22,445 nt of DNA from Clostridiales bacterium (GTDB lineage: Bacteria; Bacillota; Clostridia; Oscillospirales; QAMX01). Under the pieces are notes generated by a model. It had not been told where the DNA came from and ran no database searches. It saw nothing but the letters and a program-made list of their open reading frames with translations. Location of the stretch: NCBI GenBank assembly GCA_016285815.1, contig JAEERN010000177.1, positions 1-22,445 of the forward strand. The letters are read 5' to 3'. Below are positions 6,750 through 13,691 of the stretch, piece by piece (position 1 is the stretch's first letter; every line of letters begins with the position of its first letter). The translations under genes were made by a program, and so were the position numbers.

Positions 6750-7609
6750 TAGGCGGCGATGAGGCCGGGCCCGATGTTGGGGCCGCAGGACTTGCCCACG
6801 TGCATCATGACGATCTCGCGGGGCGCGATCCCCTCGCGGATGGCCGAGGCCAGCTTTTCGGCTTCTTCCGCCCGGGCGGAGTGCATGACGATGACGACCG
6901 CGTTCTCCGGATCCGTGATGGTCTCGCGGATGTAGTTCACCGCGGTGCGATAGGCGGCCTTATAGCCGCGGACCTTGCCGATGGGGTGGCTCATGCCGGT
7001 GTTGTCGAAGTCCGCCATGGGCTTGATGCCCACGATGGTGCCCATGACGGCCGCCGTGGACGAGACGCGGCCCATCTTTTTGCAGAAGTACAGGTCGTCT
7101 AGAACGCCCATCTGGTGGATCTTTTTCCGCTCGGTCAGCAGGCGCTCGGCGGTCTCGTCGATGGAGAGGCCTTCGGCGCGGAGCTGATCGGCCCGCATGC
7201 ACAGCAGGGCCATGCCGGCGGAATAGCGCAGAGAGTCGAGACAGACGATCTTGCGGTCCGGATACTGCCTGCGCAGCTCTTCCGCCGCCGTGACGTAGGC
7301 GCCGTAGGTGCCGCTCATGGACGCCGAGATGGTGATGCCCAGAACGTCCTTTCCGGCGGACAGGTATTTCTCGAAGACGCGCTTGACGGTCTCGTGCTTG
7401 GGCTGGGCCGTCTTGAAGAACATCTTCTTGTCGCCGATGATGTTGAAGAACTCCTCTTTGCTGATGGTCTGCCACTCCAGCTCGACCTCTTCACAGTGGC
7501 CGTCGGGGTAGGTGAGCTGCGCCGGCACGTAGTCGTCGATGCCGAAGCGCTGGCGGAGATCCTGCGTCAGGTCGCAGGTGCTGTCGGGGATGATCACAAA
7601 GTCGGACAT
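6674..7609 (-). CDS. DegV family protein, fatty acid-binding FakB-type
   Basis: DegV proteins bind a fatty acid and present it to the kinase FakA for phosphorylation, feeding exogenous fatty acids into phospholipid synthesis in the cytosol. The 311-aa product is slightly longer than the usual 280-290. The N-terminus has IIPDSTCDL (D9, S10, T11), with the ligand-site motifs TAQP at 67-70 and SASMSGTY at 95-102. Later come LDDLYFCKKMGRVS and VGIKPM, both typical of the family. The C-terminal IGPGLIAAYYFG ends the usual fold, and about 17 further residues are encoded in the region antisense to the glycosyltransferase 3' end. AAGGAA lies 10 bases before the ATG. A fakA gene lies about 1 kb away on the same strand, supporting a FakB role. 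The fatty acid bound cannot be predicted. Confidence 0.9.
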   Translation of the reverse strand: MSDFVIIPDSTCDLTQDLRQRFGIDDYVPAQLTYPDGHCEEVELEWQTISKEEFFNIIGDKKMFFKTAQPKHETVKRVFEKYLSAGKDVLGITISASMSGTYGAYVTAAEELRRQYPDRKIVCLDSLRYSAGMALLCMRADQLRAEGLSIDETAERLLTERKKIHQMGVLDDLYFCKKMGRVSSTAAVMGTIVGIKPMADFDNTGMSHPIGKVRGYKAAYRTAVNYIRETITDPENAVVIVMHSARAEEAEKLASAIREGIAPREIVMMHVGKSCGPNIGPGLIAAYYFGTEISDDMARETAIFEKASQAK

Positions 7610-7732
7610 GGTTTTGGGGTTCCTTTCTTGATTTTTGATTTGGATACCGGCGGGAAAGTGCGGTCCGCGCCGCAGCCGGACGCGGGCCGGGCCTTGCCGG
7701 GAGTCTCAGGATAAAGAGTACGGGGGAAGTTT

Positions 7733-8707
7733 ATGCCTTTCTGGAGCAAAATGCTGATCGCCGCGGCGGCCTTCCTCGCCCTTTCGGGGGTGGGGATGAC
7801 CTTCGTCATCGCCGGCATCGTTTTCCGGCGCATCTTCGTGCGCACCTCGCCGCAGATCTGGACCCGGGGCAACAGCGAAGAGGGGACCAGCGCGGACCAC
7901 GACGCCATGCACGAGGCGGCCGTCGCCTGGCACGCCGCCCACGAGCAGTTCGCGCGGGAGGTCAGCATCCAAAGCGGCGGACTGCGCCTGACGGGGCAGT
8001 ATTTCGACTTCGGGTTCGACCGCTGCGTGGTGATCCTGTCCGGCCGGACCGAGGGCTGTGTGTACAGCTCCGGCTTTTCCGAGCCCTATGTGCAGAGCGG
8101 CTGGAACGTGCTGACGCCGGACAGCCGGGCCCACGGGTTTTCCGAGGGGCGCTATGCCACCATGGGCTGGAAGGAGCATGAAGACCTGCTTCGCTGGCTC
8201 GCCTTCGCCCACGACGAGCTGGGCAACCGCGAGGTGGTGCTGCACGGCGTGTGCGTCGGCGCGGCCACCTGCGTCTACGCCATGACGTCGGACGCGGCGC
8301 CGGACTATGTGCGCGGCCTCACGGTGGAGGGGCTTTACCAGTCGTTTTACGAGGTCCTGCGCCGCCGGATCCAGAACCGCGGCCACCGGACGTTCCCCGT
8401 CCTGCAGGAGATCTGGCTTTTGTGCCGGATCCGCTTCGGCGTCAACTATCGGCGCTTCACGCCGCTGTCCCGCATGGGCCGGCTGACGCTGCCGGTGCTG
8501 TTCATCCAGAGCAAAGAGGACGTTTCGTCGCTGCCGGCGGACTGCGAGGCGCTTTTCCGCGCCTGCGCCAGCCCCCGCAAGAGGCTGGTCTGGATGGAGA
8601 GCGGGACCCACTCGCACATCCGTATCCGCCACACCGCCGCCTACGACGGGGCGGTCAAGGCGTTCCTGGCCGATCTGTCACGAGACGGAGAGGATGAAAT
8701 CGTATAG
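7733..8707 (+). CDS. membrane-anchored alpha/beta hydrolase with predicted Cys nucleophile
   Basis: Similar in layout to the B. subtilis YqkD-type alpha/beta hydrolases: an N-terminal membrane segment (about residues 7-31) followed by a soluble hydrolase domain; 324 aa. The nucleophile elbow reads HGVCVGAAT. The usual G-x-S-x-G Ser is Cys174 here, as in dienelactone hydrolase-type enzymes. The likely acid is the Asp in FIQSKEDVSSLP and the likely His lies in SGTHSHIRI, so a Cys-Asp-His triad is possible. GGGGGAA precedes the ATG. The gene is divergent from the DegV gene and its final 30 bases overlap the 3' end of fakA on the other strand. The substrate is unknown; an ester, thioester or lipid is possible. 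Hydrolase fold is confident, activity is not. Confidence 0.8.
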   Translation: MPFWSKMLIAAAAFLALSGVGMTFVIAGIVFRRIFVRTSPQIWTRGNSEEGTSADHDAMHEAAVAWHAAHEQFAREVSIQSGGLRLTGQYFDFGFDRCVVILSGRTEGCVYSSGFSEPYVQSGWNVLTPDSRAHGFSEGRYATMGWKEHEDLLRWLAFAHDELGNREVVLHGVCVGAATCVYAMTSDAAPDYVRGLTVEGLYQSFYEVLRRRIQNRGHRTFPVLQEIWLLCRIRFGVNYRRFTPLSRMGRLTLPVLFIQSKEDVSSLPADCEALFRACASPRKRLVWMESGTHSHIRIRHTAAYDGAVKAFLADLSRDGEDEIV

Positions 8708-10303
8708 CGGCTGGTCCCCGTTGGCAAAGTCCACGTCGGCGTCCGGCGCGAGTTCGGCGATGAGCCGGGCCGCGTCGGACGCTTCCTGATAGTGGACGTT
8801 CTCGCCGTAGTAGAGGACGACGTAGACCGCGTCGGCCAGCGTTTCGGCCAGCCCGCGCAGGCACTCGTCCCGCCCGGCGGCGCAGGAGACCACGGTCCCG
8901 TCGCAGAGGGCCATATAGCGGTCCTTTTCCACGCGGAACCCGTCCAGCTCCGCGTCGCGCACGGCGCGGGTGACGGCGACGGTGCGCACGGAGGAGAGGG
9001 CCCCGGTCATGGCGGCCCGGTTCTCTTCGGCGGAAAGGGACCCGTCGAAGGCCTGCAGGGCGGCGATGGTCTGGGGCAGCGAGCGGCTGGGGATCACCAC
9101 GGCCCGCCGGGGAGGCTGGACCAGACGGGCGGCCGCCTCGGCCACCAGAAGGATGTTCGGGTTCCCCGGCAGCACGAAGACCGTCTCCGCGGGGGTGGCG
9201 AGGACGGCGGCCAGGATCTGGTCCGTGCTGGGGTTCATGGTGGCGCCGCCCGGGATCAGGCGGTCCGCGCCCAGCTCGCGCAGCGTGGCCTCAAAGCCCT
9301 CGCCGCTGCAGACGGCGGCAAAGCCGAAGGGCTTCTCCGGCTCGGCGACGCCGCCGTCCTTGGCGCCGCCGGCCAGCACCGAGTGCTGGTCGCGCATGTT
9401 TTCCGTCTTGGTCGAGATCAGCTCGCCGTACTCGCCGGCGCACTCCAGCACGAAGACGGGACGGTTGGTGTGGATGTGGAGCTTGATCAGACCGGCGCCG
9501 TCCAGAAAGACCACGCTGTCCCCAAAGGGGCCGATGCGCTCCAGCAGCTCTTCGGCTGCGCCGTCCGCGGCGTAGGCCGGAGATTTTTTGACGATGCACT
9601 CCACGCAGAAGGCGTTGGCGATGTCTTCGGTGGAAAAGGCGGAAAAGTCGGCCGCCTCGGCCTCCACCACGGCCCGGTCCCCCCGGGCGACGGGCGAGCC
9701 GCACAGGGCGGCGTGGAACCCGCGCAGGATGGTCATAAAGCCGACGCCGCCGGCGTCCACCACCTTGGCCCGGGCCAGGACGGGCAGCATCTCCATGGTC
9801 TTGGGCAGAACGGCCTCGGCCGTCACGGCCAGATCGCCGAACAGCGCGGCCGGAGACAGGTCGGGATCGGCCTCGGTCAGCTCCCGCGCGCGGTCGCCGC
9901 AGACGCGCATGACCGTCAGGATGGTGCCCTCGGCGGGCTGGGGGACGGCGCGGTAGGCCGCCTCGGTGCCGCGGACCATGGCCCGGGCCAGCTCGGCGGC
10001 CGAGGCGGTCTCGAGCCCGGCCAGTCCCTCGGCGAAGCCCTTGACGTAGAGAGACAGGATGGCGCCGGAGTTGCCCCGGGCGGCCATGAGATAGCCCGAG
10101 GCGACCAGCGCGGCGAAGTCGCCGACGGCCCCCTCCGGGTCGGCCAGGGCGCAGACCGAAGCGGCGGTGCCGGCCATGTTCGTGCCGGTGTCTCCGTCCG
10201 GCACTGGGAAGACGTTGAGGTTGTTGATGGGCGTTTCGCTGTTGGCAAGCGCGTTTGCCGCCGACAGGAAGCACGCGGACAGGGTCTTGGCGTCCATAAG
10301 CAT
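8678..10303 (-). CDS. fakA: fatty acid kinase catalytic subunit (DAK2 plus DegV-like domains)
   Basis: Phosphorylates fatty acids bound to FakB (DegV) proteins to acyl-phosphates for phospholipid synthesis; cytosolic. The 541-aa product has the full domain order. A DAK2/DhaL-like kinase domain (about 1-200) carries PDGDTGTN at 35-42, ARGNSG at 75-80, EGTILTV and VVDAGGVGF. A central domain carries HIHTNRP. A C-terminal DegV-like DAK1_2 domain carries GGATMNPST and LPGNPNI. The residue after ARGNSGAILS is Leu, where FakA proteins usually have Gln. The Asp23/YloU-family gene that often precedes fakA in Firmicutes is absent. A perfect consensus promoter lies about 50 bases upstream. The ATG at 10303 is taken as start; an in-frame ATG at 10297 is an alternative, and no strong ribosome-binding site decides between them. 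No terminator is seen at the 3' end, which overlaps the hydrolase gene by 30 bases. Confidence 0.94.
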   Translation of the reverse strand: MLMDAKTLSACFLSAANALANSETPINNLNVFPVPDGDTGTNMAGTAASVCALADPEGAVGDFAALVASGYLMAARGNSGAILSLYVKGFAEGLAGLETASAAELARAMVRGTEAAYRAVPQPAEGTILTVMRVCGDRARELTEADPDLSPAALFGDLAVTAEAVLPKTMEMLPVLARAKVVDAGGVGFMTILRGFHAALCGSPVARGDRAVVEAEAADFSAFSTEDIANAFCVECIVKKSPAYAADGAAEELLERIGPFGDSVVFLDGAGLIKLHIHTNRPVFVLECAGEYGELISTKTENMRDQHSVLAGGAKDGGVAEPEKPFGFAAVCSGEGFEATLRELGADRLIPGGATMNPSTDQILAAVLATPAETVFVLPGNPNILLVAEAAARLVQPPRRAVVIPSRSLPQTIAALQAFDGSLSAEENRAAMTGALSSVRTVAVTRAVRDAELDGFRVEKDRYMALCDGTVVSCAAGRDECLRGLAETLADAVYVVLYYGENVHYQEASDAARLIAELAPDADVDFANGDQPLYDFILSVS

Positions 10304-10356
10304 ATCAGTGAACCGCTCTTTCCGGATCGAATGAGTTTTTGACGTCGATCATCTAT

Positions 10357-10385
10357 ATTATACCGAACGTGTCGACTTCTGTCAA
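10357..10385 (-). promoter_or_regulatory. fakA promoter
   Basis: Reading the minus strand, TTGACA (10385-10380) and TATAAT (10362-10357) are separated by exactly 17 bp, a perfect sigma-A consensus. The transcript would start near 10350 with a leader of about 47 bases. Confidence 0.88.
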
Positions 10386-10392
10386 TAAAAAA

Positions 10393-10408
10393 GCGACATG
10401 AATGTCGC
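10393..10408. promoter_or_regulatory. 16-bp dyad upstream of the fakA promoter, candidate operator
   Basis: GCGACAT-GA-ATGTCGC has perfect 7-bp arms and lies 7 bases upstream of the fakA -35 box. It fits the same GCGACAYNNRTGTCRC pattern as 5581-5596. On the minus strand it is followed by six T (10392-10387), so it might instead act as a small second terminator behind the NYN gene. Confidence 0.5.
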
Positions 10409-10428
10409 AAAATTTGCCGGCGGGCATG

Positions 10429-10467
10429 AAAAAAGACCGGCCCGCGCCTGGACGGCGCGGGCCGGTC
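10429..10467 (-). terminator. intrinsic terminator of the AI-2E/NYN operon
   Basis: A perfect 14-bp inverted repeat (10435-10448 with 10454-10467) has a 5-base loop. On the minus strand six T follow at 10434-10429. It lies 14 bases after the NYN gene stop. Confidence 0.9.
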
Positions 10468-10480
10468 GGACGGGGATCCG

Positions 10481-11248
10481 TCACTTGTCGATGCGATAGC
10501 CTTCCGAAGCGGCCAGAGACCAGTTGGCCTTGACGATGCGCCGGGGCGATCCGTCGACGATCAGGTTGTCGACGCGGATGACCGACTTTTCCGCCAGCGA
10601 ATCCAGCGCTTTCTGCACGTCGGCCTCTTCCATCTTGTTTTCCTCCGCGGTGGCGCGCAGGACGGCGTCTTCGGTGATCAGCTTCATCCGGTCTTTTTCC
10701 ATGACCTTGATCCGGCGCAGGGCGAGCTGGGCGATGAGAAAGGTCTTGGTGAGCCCGCCGGGGATCTCCACGTACCAGTCGCCGGTGTCGCGCAGCTGGC
10801 GGCTGGTGGCGCCGCCGACGCCGTAGATCCCCACCTCTTTGTTGAGGTTGTTCTTGAGGAACGCCGCGGCGGAGCTGAAGTGTCCGTCTCCGGAAAAGAT
10901 CACGAACAGGTCCACGTCCGACGAGGACATGGCCCTCTGGTAGATGTTGTCCAGAATGATGAAGTCGGTGAAATCCTTGACCGATTTGGGGTTGGGATTG
11001 ACCGTGTCGATGATCTTGTTGGAGAACAGCCGGATGCGCGCGATCTCGTTTTTCAGGCCGCCCTTGGAAAAGTCGGCGAAAAAGATGGCGTCCACGACGC
11101 GGCCTCGGTTGTTGAGGTCCGCGAACCACGCGGCCAGATCCGGCTTTTTCTTGTTGTAGAGCGTGTCCATAGAGATGTACCAGTGCTCGTAATCGACGAA
11201 GGCGACGATCCTTTTCTCTTGCGAGAAGCGGTGTCTGTTTCCGAACAT
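10481..11248 (-). CDS. NYN (LabA-like PIN-fold) domain protein, predicted ribonuclease
   Basis: NYN domains are PIN-like metal-dependent nucleases, mostly acting on RNA. The 255-aa product has the conserved acidic positions: D19 in FVDYEHW, D95 in KDFTDFIILD, and D121 in IFSGDGHF. Residues about 180-250 look like a C-terminal winged-helix or OST-HTH-type region, with a charged helix and EKSVIRVDNLIVDGSPRR, which may bind nucleic acid. A strong AAAGGAGGT lies upstream (about 11263-11272), but about 15 bases separate it from the ATG, longer than usual. No better in-frame start exists, because the GTG inside that site runs into TAA. The gene lies 84 bases downstream of the AI-2E permease on the same strand, is probably co-transcribed, and is closed by a strong terminator. 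Its RNA target is unknown. Confidence 0.85.
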   Translation of the reverse strand: MFGNRHRFSQEKRIVAFVDYEHWYISMDTLYNKKKPDLAAWFADLNNRGRVVDAIFFADFSKGGLKNEIARIRLFSNKIIDTVNPNPKSVKDFTDFIILDNIYQRAMSSSDVDLFVIFSGDGHFSSAAAFLKNNLNKEVGIYGVGGATSRQLRDTGDWYVEIPGGLTKTFLIAQLALRRIKVMEKDRMKLITEDAVLRATAEENKMEEADVQKALDSLAEKSVIRVDNLIVDGSPRRIVKANWSLAASEGYRIDK

Positions 11249-11332
11249 GAGTTTATCCGTTCACCTCCTTTCGGGTCGGAATGAAAAAATCTGCCGTTTT
11301 GCCCCGCTGCAGGGCGGCCGGGGCCGGGAAGA

Positions 11333-12490
11333 TCAGGTTTTGTTCCGCCGCGCGCGGAGCCGCCCGCGCAGACGGCGGAAGGTCCGGCGCACGCGCCCCT
11401 CCCGGGGCTCGACGGCGGCCACCAGCGGCTCCGGCGTGGCATAGCCGAAGCCCATGGGGCTGTCGATGGAGCGGTAGAGGTCCCGCAGCTCCAGAAAGAC
11501 GACCTTGGCGAAGCCCGCGATGGGGACGGCCAGGAACATGCCGACGACGCCCCACAGCTTTTCGCAGACGACCAGCGACAGGATGATCGAAACGGGGTGG
11601 ACCTCCGCCCGCTTGCCCTGTACGATGGGCTCGATGATGTTGCCGTCCACGATCTGGATCAGCAGGTTGACCAGGATGGTCCAAAGCGCCATGTTCCAGC
11701 CGCTTCCGATCAGGGCGAAGGCCGCCGCCACGGCGCCGGAGATCAGCGGGCCGAAGTAGGGGATGAACTCCAGCAGGAAGGCCACGAAGGCCAGCAGTAG
11801 CGCGTTGGGCAGGCCCATGATGGAATAGGCGATCAGCGTCGCCGCGAACACCACAGCGCTGGTCAGCAGCTTGATCCGGACGTACCCCCAGATCAGATCC
11901 TTCAGCTCGCGGCCCATGCGGCGCAGGCGGATCCGGGCATACTCGCTGAACAGGTCGAGGATCGAGCGGAGCAGCTTGGCGCCGTCCAGCGTGAAGTAGA
12001 ACGTGACGCAGATCAGGATCACCGCGTCCCCCAGCTTCAGCGTGGTCTGCAGCAGATAGGTGCCGATGCTGGTGACCAGCGACGAGGCGGTCTTGCCCAG
12101 ATCGGACAGGAATCCGTCGAACACCTCGATGAGCCGCTCGGACAGGCCCAGGCTCTCCAGCTTCGCGCTCAGGTTGTCGAAGATGTCGGAAAGGGTGGCG
12201 GCGTATTCGTCTACCGACAGCACGACGTTTTCAATCTGCCGGATCAGCGGCGGCAGCACCAGCCAGAGGAACCCGGCCGCGACGCACAGCACCAGGAACA
12301 GGGCGGCCAGCGTCGGCAGCACGCGGCTCTTCACCCGGAAGAGCTTCTGGAGCCGGTCGACCAGCGGTGTCAGCAGAAAGGCGATCACGAAGGAGACGAG
12401 CACCATGATCATCTCGTCGTGGAAATACCAGAGCACGCCGATACACAGCAGCAGAACGCCGGACAGGAACCAGAGCTTTGTGTTGGACAT
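11333..12490 (-). CDS. AI-2E family transporter (PerM/YdiK/TqsA-like permease)
   Basis: Polytopic membrane protein of the AI-2E transporter superfamily. Members export quorum-sensing AI-2 or act as Na+/H+ antiporters or general permeases; the name does not prove AI-2 transport. The 385-aa length is normal. It begins with a pair of hydrophobic segments (WFLSGVLLLCIGVLWYF and a second), then VDRLQKLF and a long extracytoplasmic amphipathic section. The C-terminal hallmark region contains EFIPYFGPLISG, DGNIIEPIVQGKR, and LWGVVGMFLAVPIAG. The ATG at 12490 follows a GAGAGG-type site about 12 bases upstream. A perfect consensus promoter lies about 50 bases before it, and the NYN gene follows. The C-terminal tail is Arg-rich and cytoplasmic. 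Confidence 0.9.
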   Translation of the reverse strand: MSNTKLWFLSGVLLLCIGVLWYFHDEMIMVLVSFVIAFLLTPLVDRLQKLFRVKSRVLPTLAALFLVLCVAAGFLWLVLPPLIRQIENVVLSVDEYAATLSDIFDNLSAKLESLGLSERLIEVFDGFLSDLGKTASSLVTSIGTYLLQTTLKLGDAVILICVTFYFTLDGAKLLRSILDLFSEYARIRLRRMGRELKDLIWGYVRIKLLTSAVVFAATLIAYSIMGLPNALLLAFVAFLLEFIPYFGPLISGAVAAAFALIGSGWNMALWTILVNLLIQIVDGNIIEPIVQGKRAEVHPVSIILSLVVCEKLWGVVGMFLAVPIAGFAKVVFLELRDLYRSIDSPMGFGYATPEPLVAAVEPREGRVRRTFRRLRGRLRARRNKT

Positions 12491-12540
12491 CGGGGCCGAT
12501 CGCCTCTCTTTCGGAAAACGCGCGCGGAATCACGCTTACT

Positions 12541-12569
12541 ATTATACCCTTTTGCGCGGAGCTTGTCAA
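12541..12569 (-). promoter_or_regulatory. promoter of the AI-2E/NYN operon
   Basis: On the minus strand, TTGACA (12569-12564) and TATAAT (12546-12541) are 17 bp apart, a perfect consensus. It is divergent from the DnaD-operon promoter, with 50 bases between the two -35 boxes. Confidence 0.9.
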
Positions 12570-12619
12570 ACAAAACGTTCCCGCCCGTTTCCCGGAAGGG
12601 CGGCGGGCCGTTTTTTGGC

Positions 12620-12648
12620 TTGAAATGGGGGTCCGGCTGTGCTATAAT
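12620..12648 (+). promoter_or_regulatory. promoter of the dnaD-dnaC-dapA-like-pepV-like operon
   Basis: TTGAAA at 12620-12625 and a perfect TATAAT at 12643-12648 are 17 bp apart. It lies 37 bases before the DnaD-like start codon and is the only promoter seen before the terminator at 17083. Confidence 0.85.
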
Positions 12649-12685
12649 GGAACGGTGGACACCACACGGAGAGAGGAGAGCGGGC

Positions 12686-13660
12686 ATGTCGGTCACGGCG
12701 CTCGGTGCCGAACGGGAGAGCGGGATCGTGATCCCGTCCGCCACGGCGGAAAAATTGATCGGGCTGGAGGACGGAGACGCCATCCGGCTCTACCTGCTGC
12801 TCTGTTCCGGGGCCGTCCCGGAGGAGGACGCGCTCTGCCGGCGGCTGGGTCTGACGGCGGAGCGGCTGGCCCGGGCGGAGGAGCGCCTCGTGGCGGCTGG
12901 ACTGGCACGGTCTGCCCCGCGGGAGGCGGCTGGCCCGGCCCTGCGGGAGGGCGAGCGCGTGCCCGTCTACTCCGTCGAGGAGATTGCAGAGCTCAAGACC
13001 CGGGATCCGGCCTTCGCCCAGATCGTCTGCGAGGCGGAACGGGTCATCAAGCCCCTGCTGACCCAGAGCGATCTGCGGGAGCTGATGACGCTGTACAGCT
13101 ATTTCGGCCTTTCGGCCGAGGCGTTCATCGCCCTGATCCACTTCGTCGCGGCCCGGGCCTCGCGCCAGAGCGACGGCGCCCGGCGGCCGTCCATGATGAC
13201 CCTCCGGAAAGAGGCGATGCGCTGGGTGGACATGGGCATCACCGACGGGGAAAAGGCGGAGGAGTACAGCGTGCGGGAGCTGGAGCTGGCCGCCCGGGCG
13301 CGGGAGTTCGAAAAGCTTTTGAAGCTGAGCGCCTGCACCAACGAGGACCGCTGGCTGCTGCGGAGCTGGGCGGAGCTCGGCTTCGACGGAGACGCCGTCC
13401 GTCTGGCGGCCGAGATCTCCGTCAAGCGCAAGGGCGAGATCCTGCTGACCTATATGAACCGGATCATCCGCGGCTGGAAGCAGGACGGACTGACGGACTC
13501 GGCGGAGATCGCCCGGCGCGAGCGGGCGGCGGAGCAAAAGCTGGCCGAGGCCCGCACGGCGGCGGCCCGGCGCGGCGGCCGGAAGACAGCGCCCGGCGCC
13601 AAGCGGGAGCTGTCCCCGCAGGAAAAAGCGGCCATCGCGGAGCTGATCGGCGACGCGTAG
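12686..13660 (+). CDS. DnaD-domain replication initiation or helicase-loading protein
   Basis: DnaD-family proteins remodel origin DNA and help load the replicative helicase in Firmicutes. The ATG at 12686 follows AGGAG (12674-12678) by 7 bases, and longer in-frame starts lie upstream of the promoter; 324 aa. Residues about 1-95 form a helical N-terminal region (winged-helix in DnaD). Two DnaB_2/DnaD-like helical domains follow at about 113-185 and 207-270. The second ends with the family YxxxIxxxW motif (Y256, I260, W264). The tail is rich in Ala, Arg and Lys, likely a DNA contact. A DnaC/DnaI-like gene follows 31 bases later, the typical pairing in Clostridia. Whether it is the DnaD or the DnaB counterpart is not resolved. 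Confidence 0.87.
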   Translation: MSVTALGAERESGIVIPSATAEKLIGLEDGDAIRLYLLLCSGAVPEEDALCRRLGLTAERLARAEERLVAAGLARSAPREAAGPALREGERVPVYSVEEIAELKTRDPAFAQIVCEAERVIKPLLTQSDLRELMTLYSYFGLSAEAFIALIHFVAARASRQSDGARRPSMMTLRKEAMRWVDMGITDGEKAEEYSVRELELAARAREFEKLLKLSACTNEDRWLLRSWAELGFDGDAVRLAAEISVKRKGEILLTYMNRIIRGWKQDGLTDSAEIARRERAAEQKLAEARTAAARRGGRKTAPGAKRELSPQEKAAIAELIGDA

Positions 13661-13691
13661 GGATACAATACGGACAAAAGGGGCGAGACCC

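Noticed and set aside
7610..7732. Divergent promoters between the DegV and hydrolase genes
   Set aside because: They must exist, but no -35/-10 pair on either strand was good enough to place.
8792..10342. A 516-codon plus-strand frame antisense to fakA
   Set aside because: It is a Gly/His/Asp-rich shadow of a clearly identified gene.
11301..11332. Terminator between the AI-2E and NYN genes
   Set aside because: A 6-bp GCCCCG/CGGGGC stem lies about 10 bases from a T-run on the minus strand. It is too weak, and the genes look co-transcribed.
12581..12616. Terminator-like stem (CCGCCC/GGGCGG) before TTTTTT, between the divergent AI-2E and DnaD promoters
   Set aside because: The stem is only 6 bp, lies 7 bases from the T-run, and no plus-strand gene ends upstream. 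Possibly spacer or a relic, but not enough to call.
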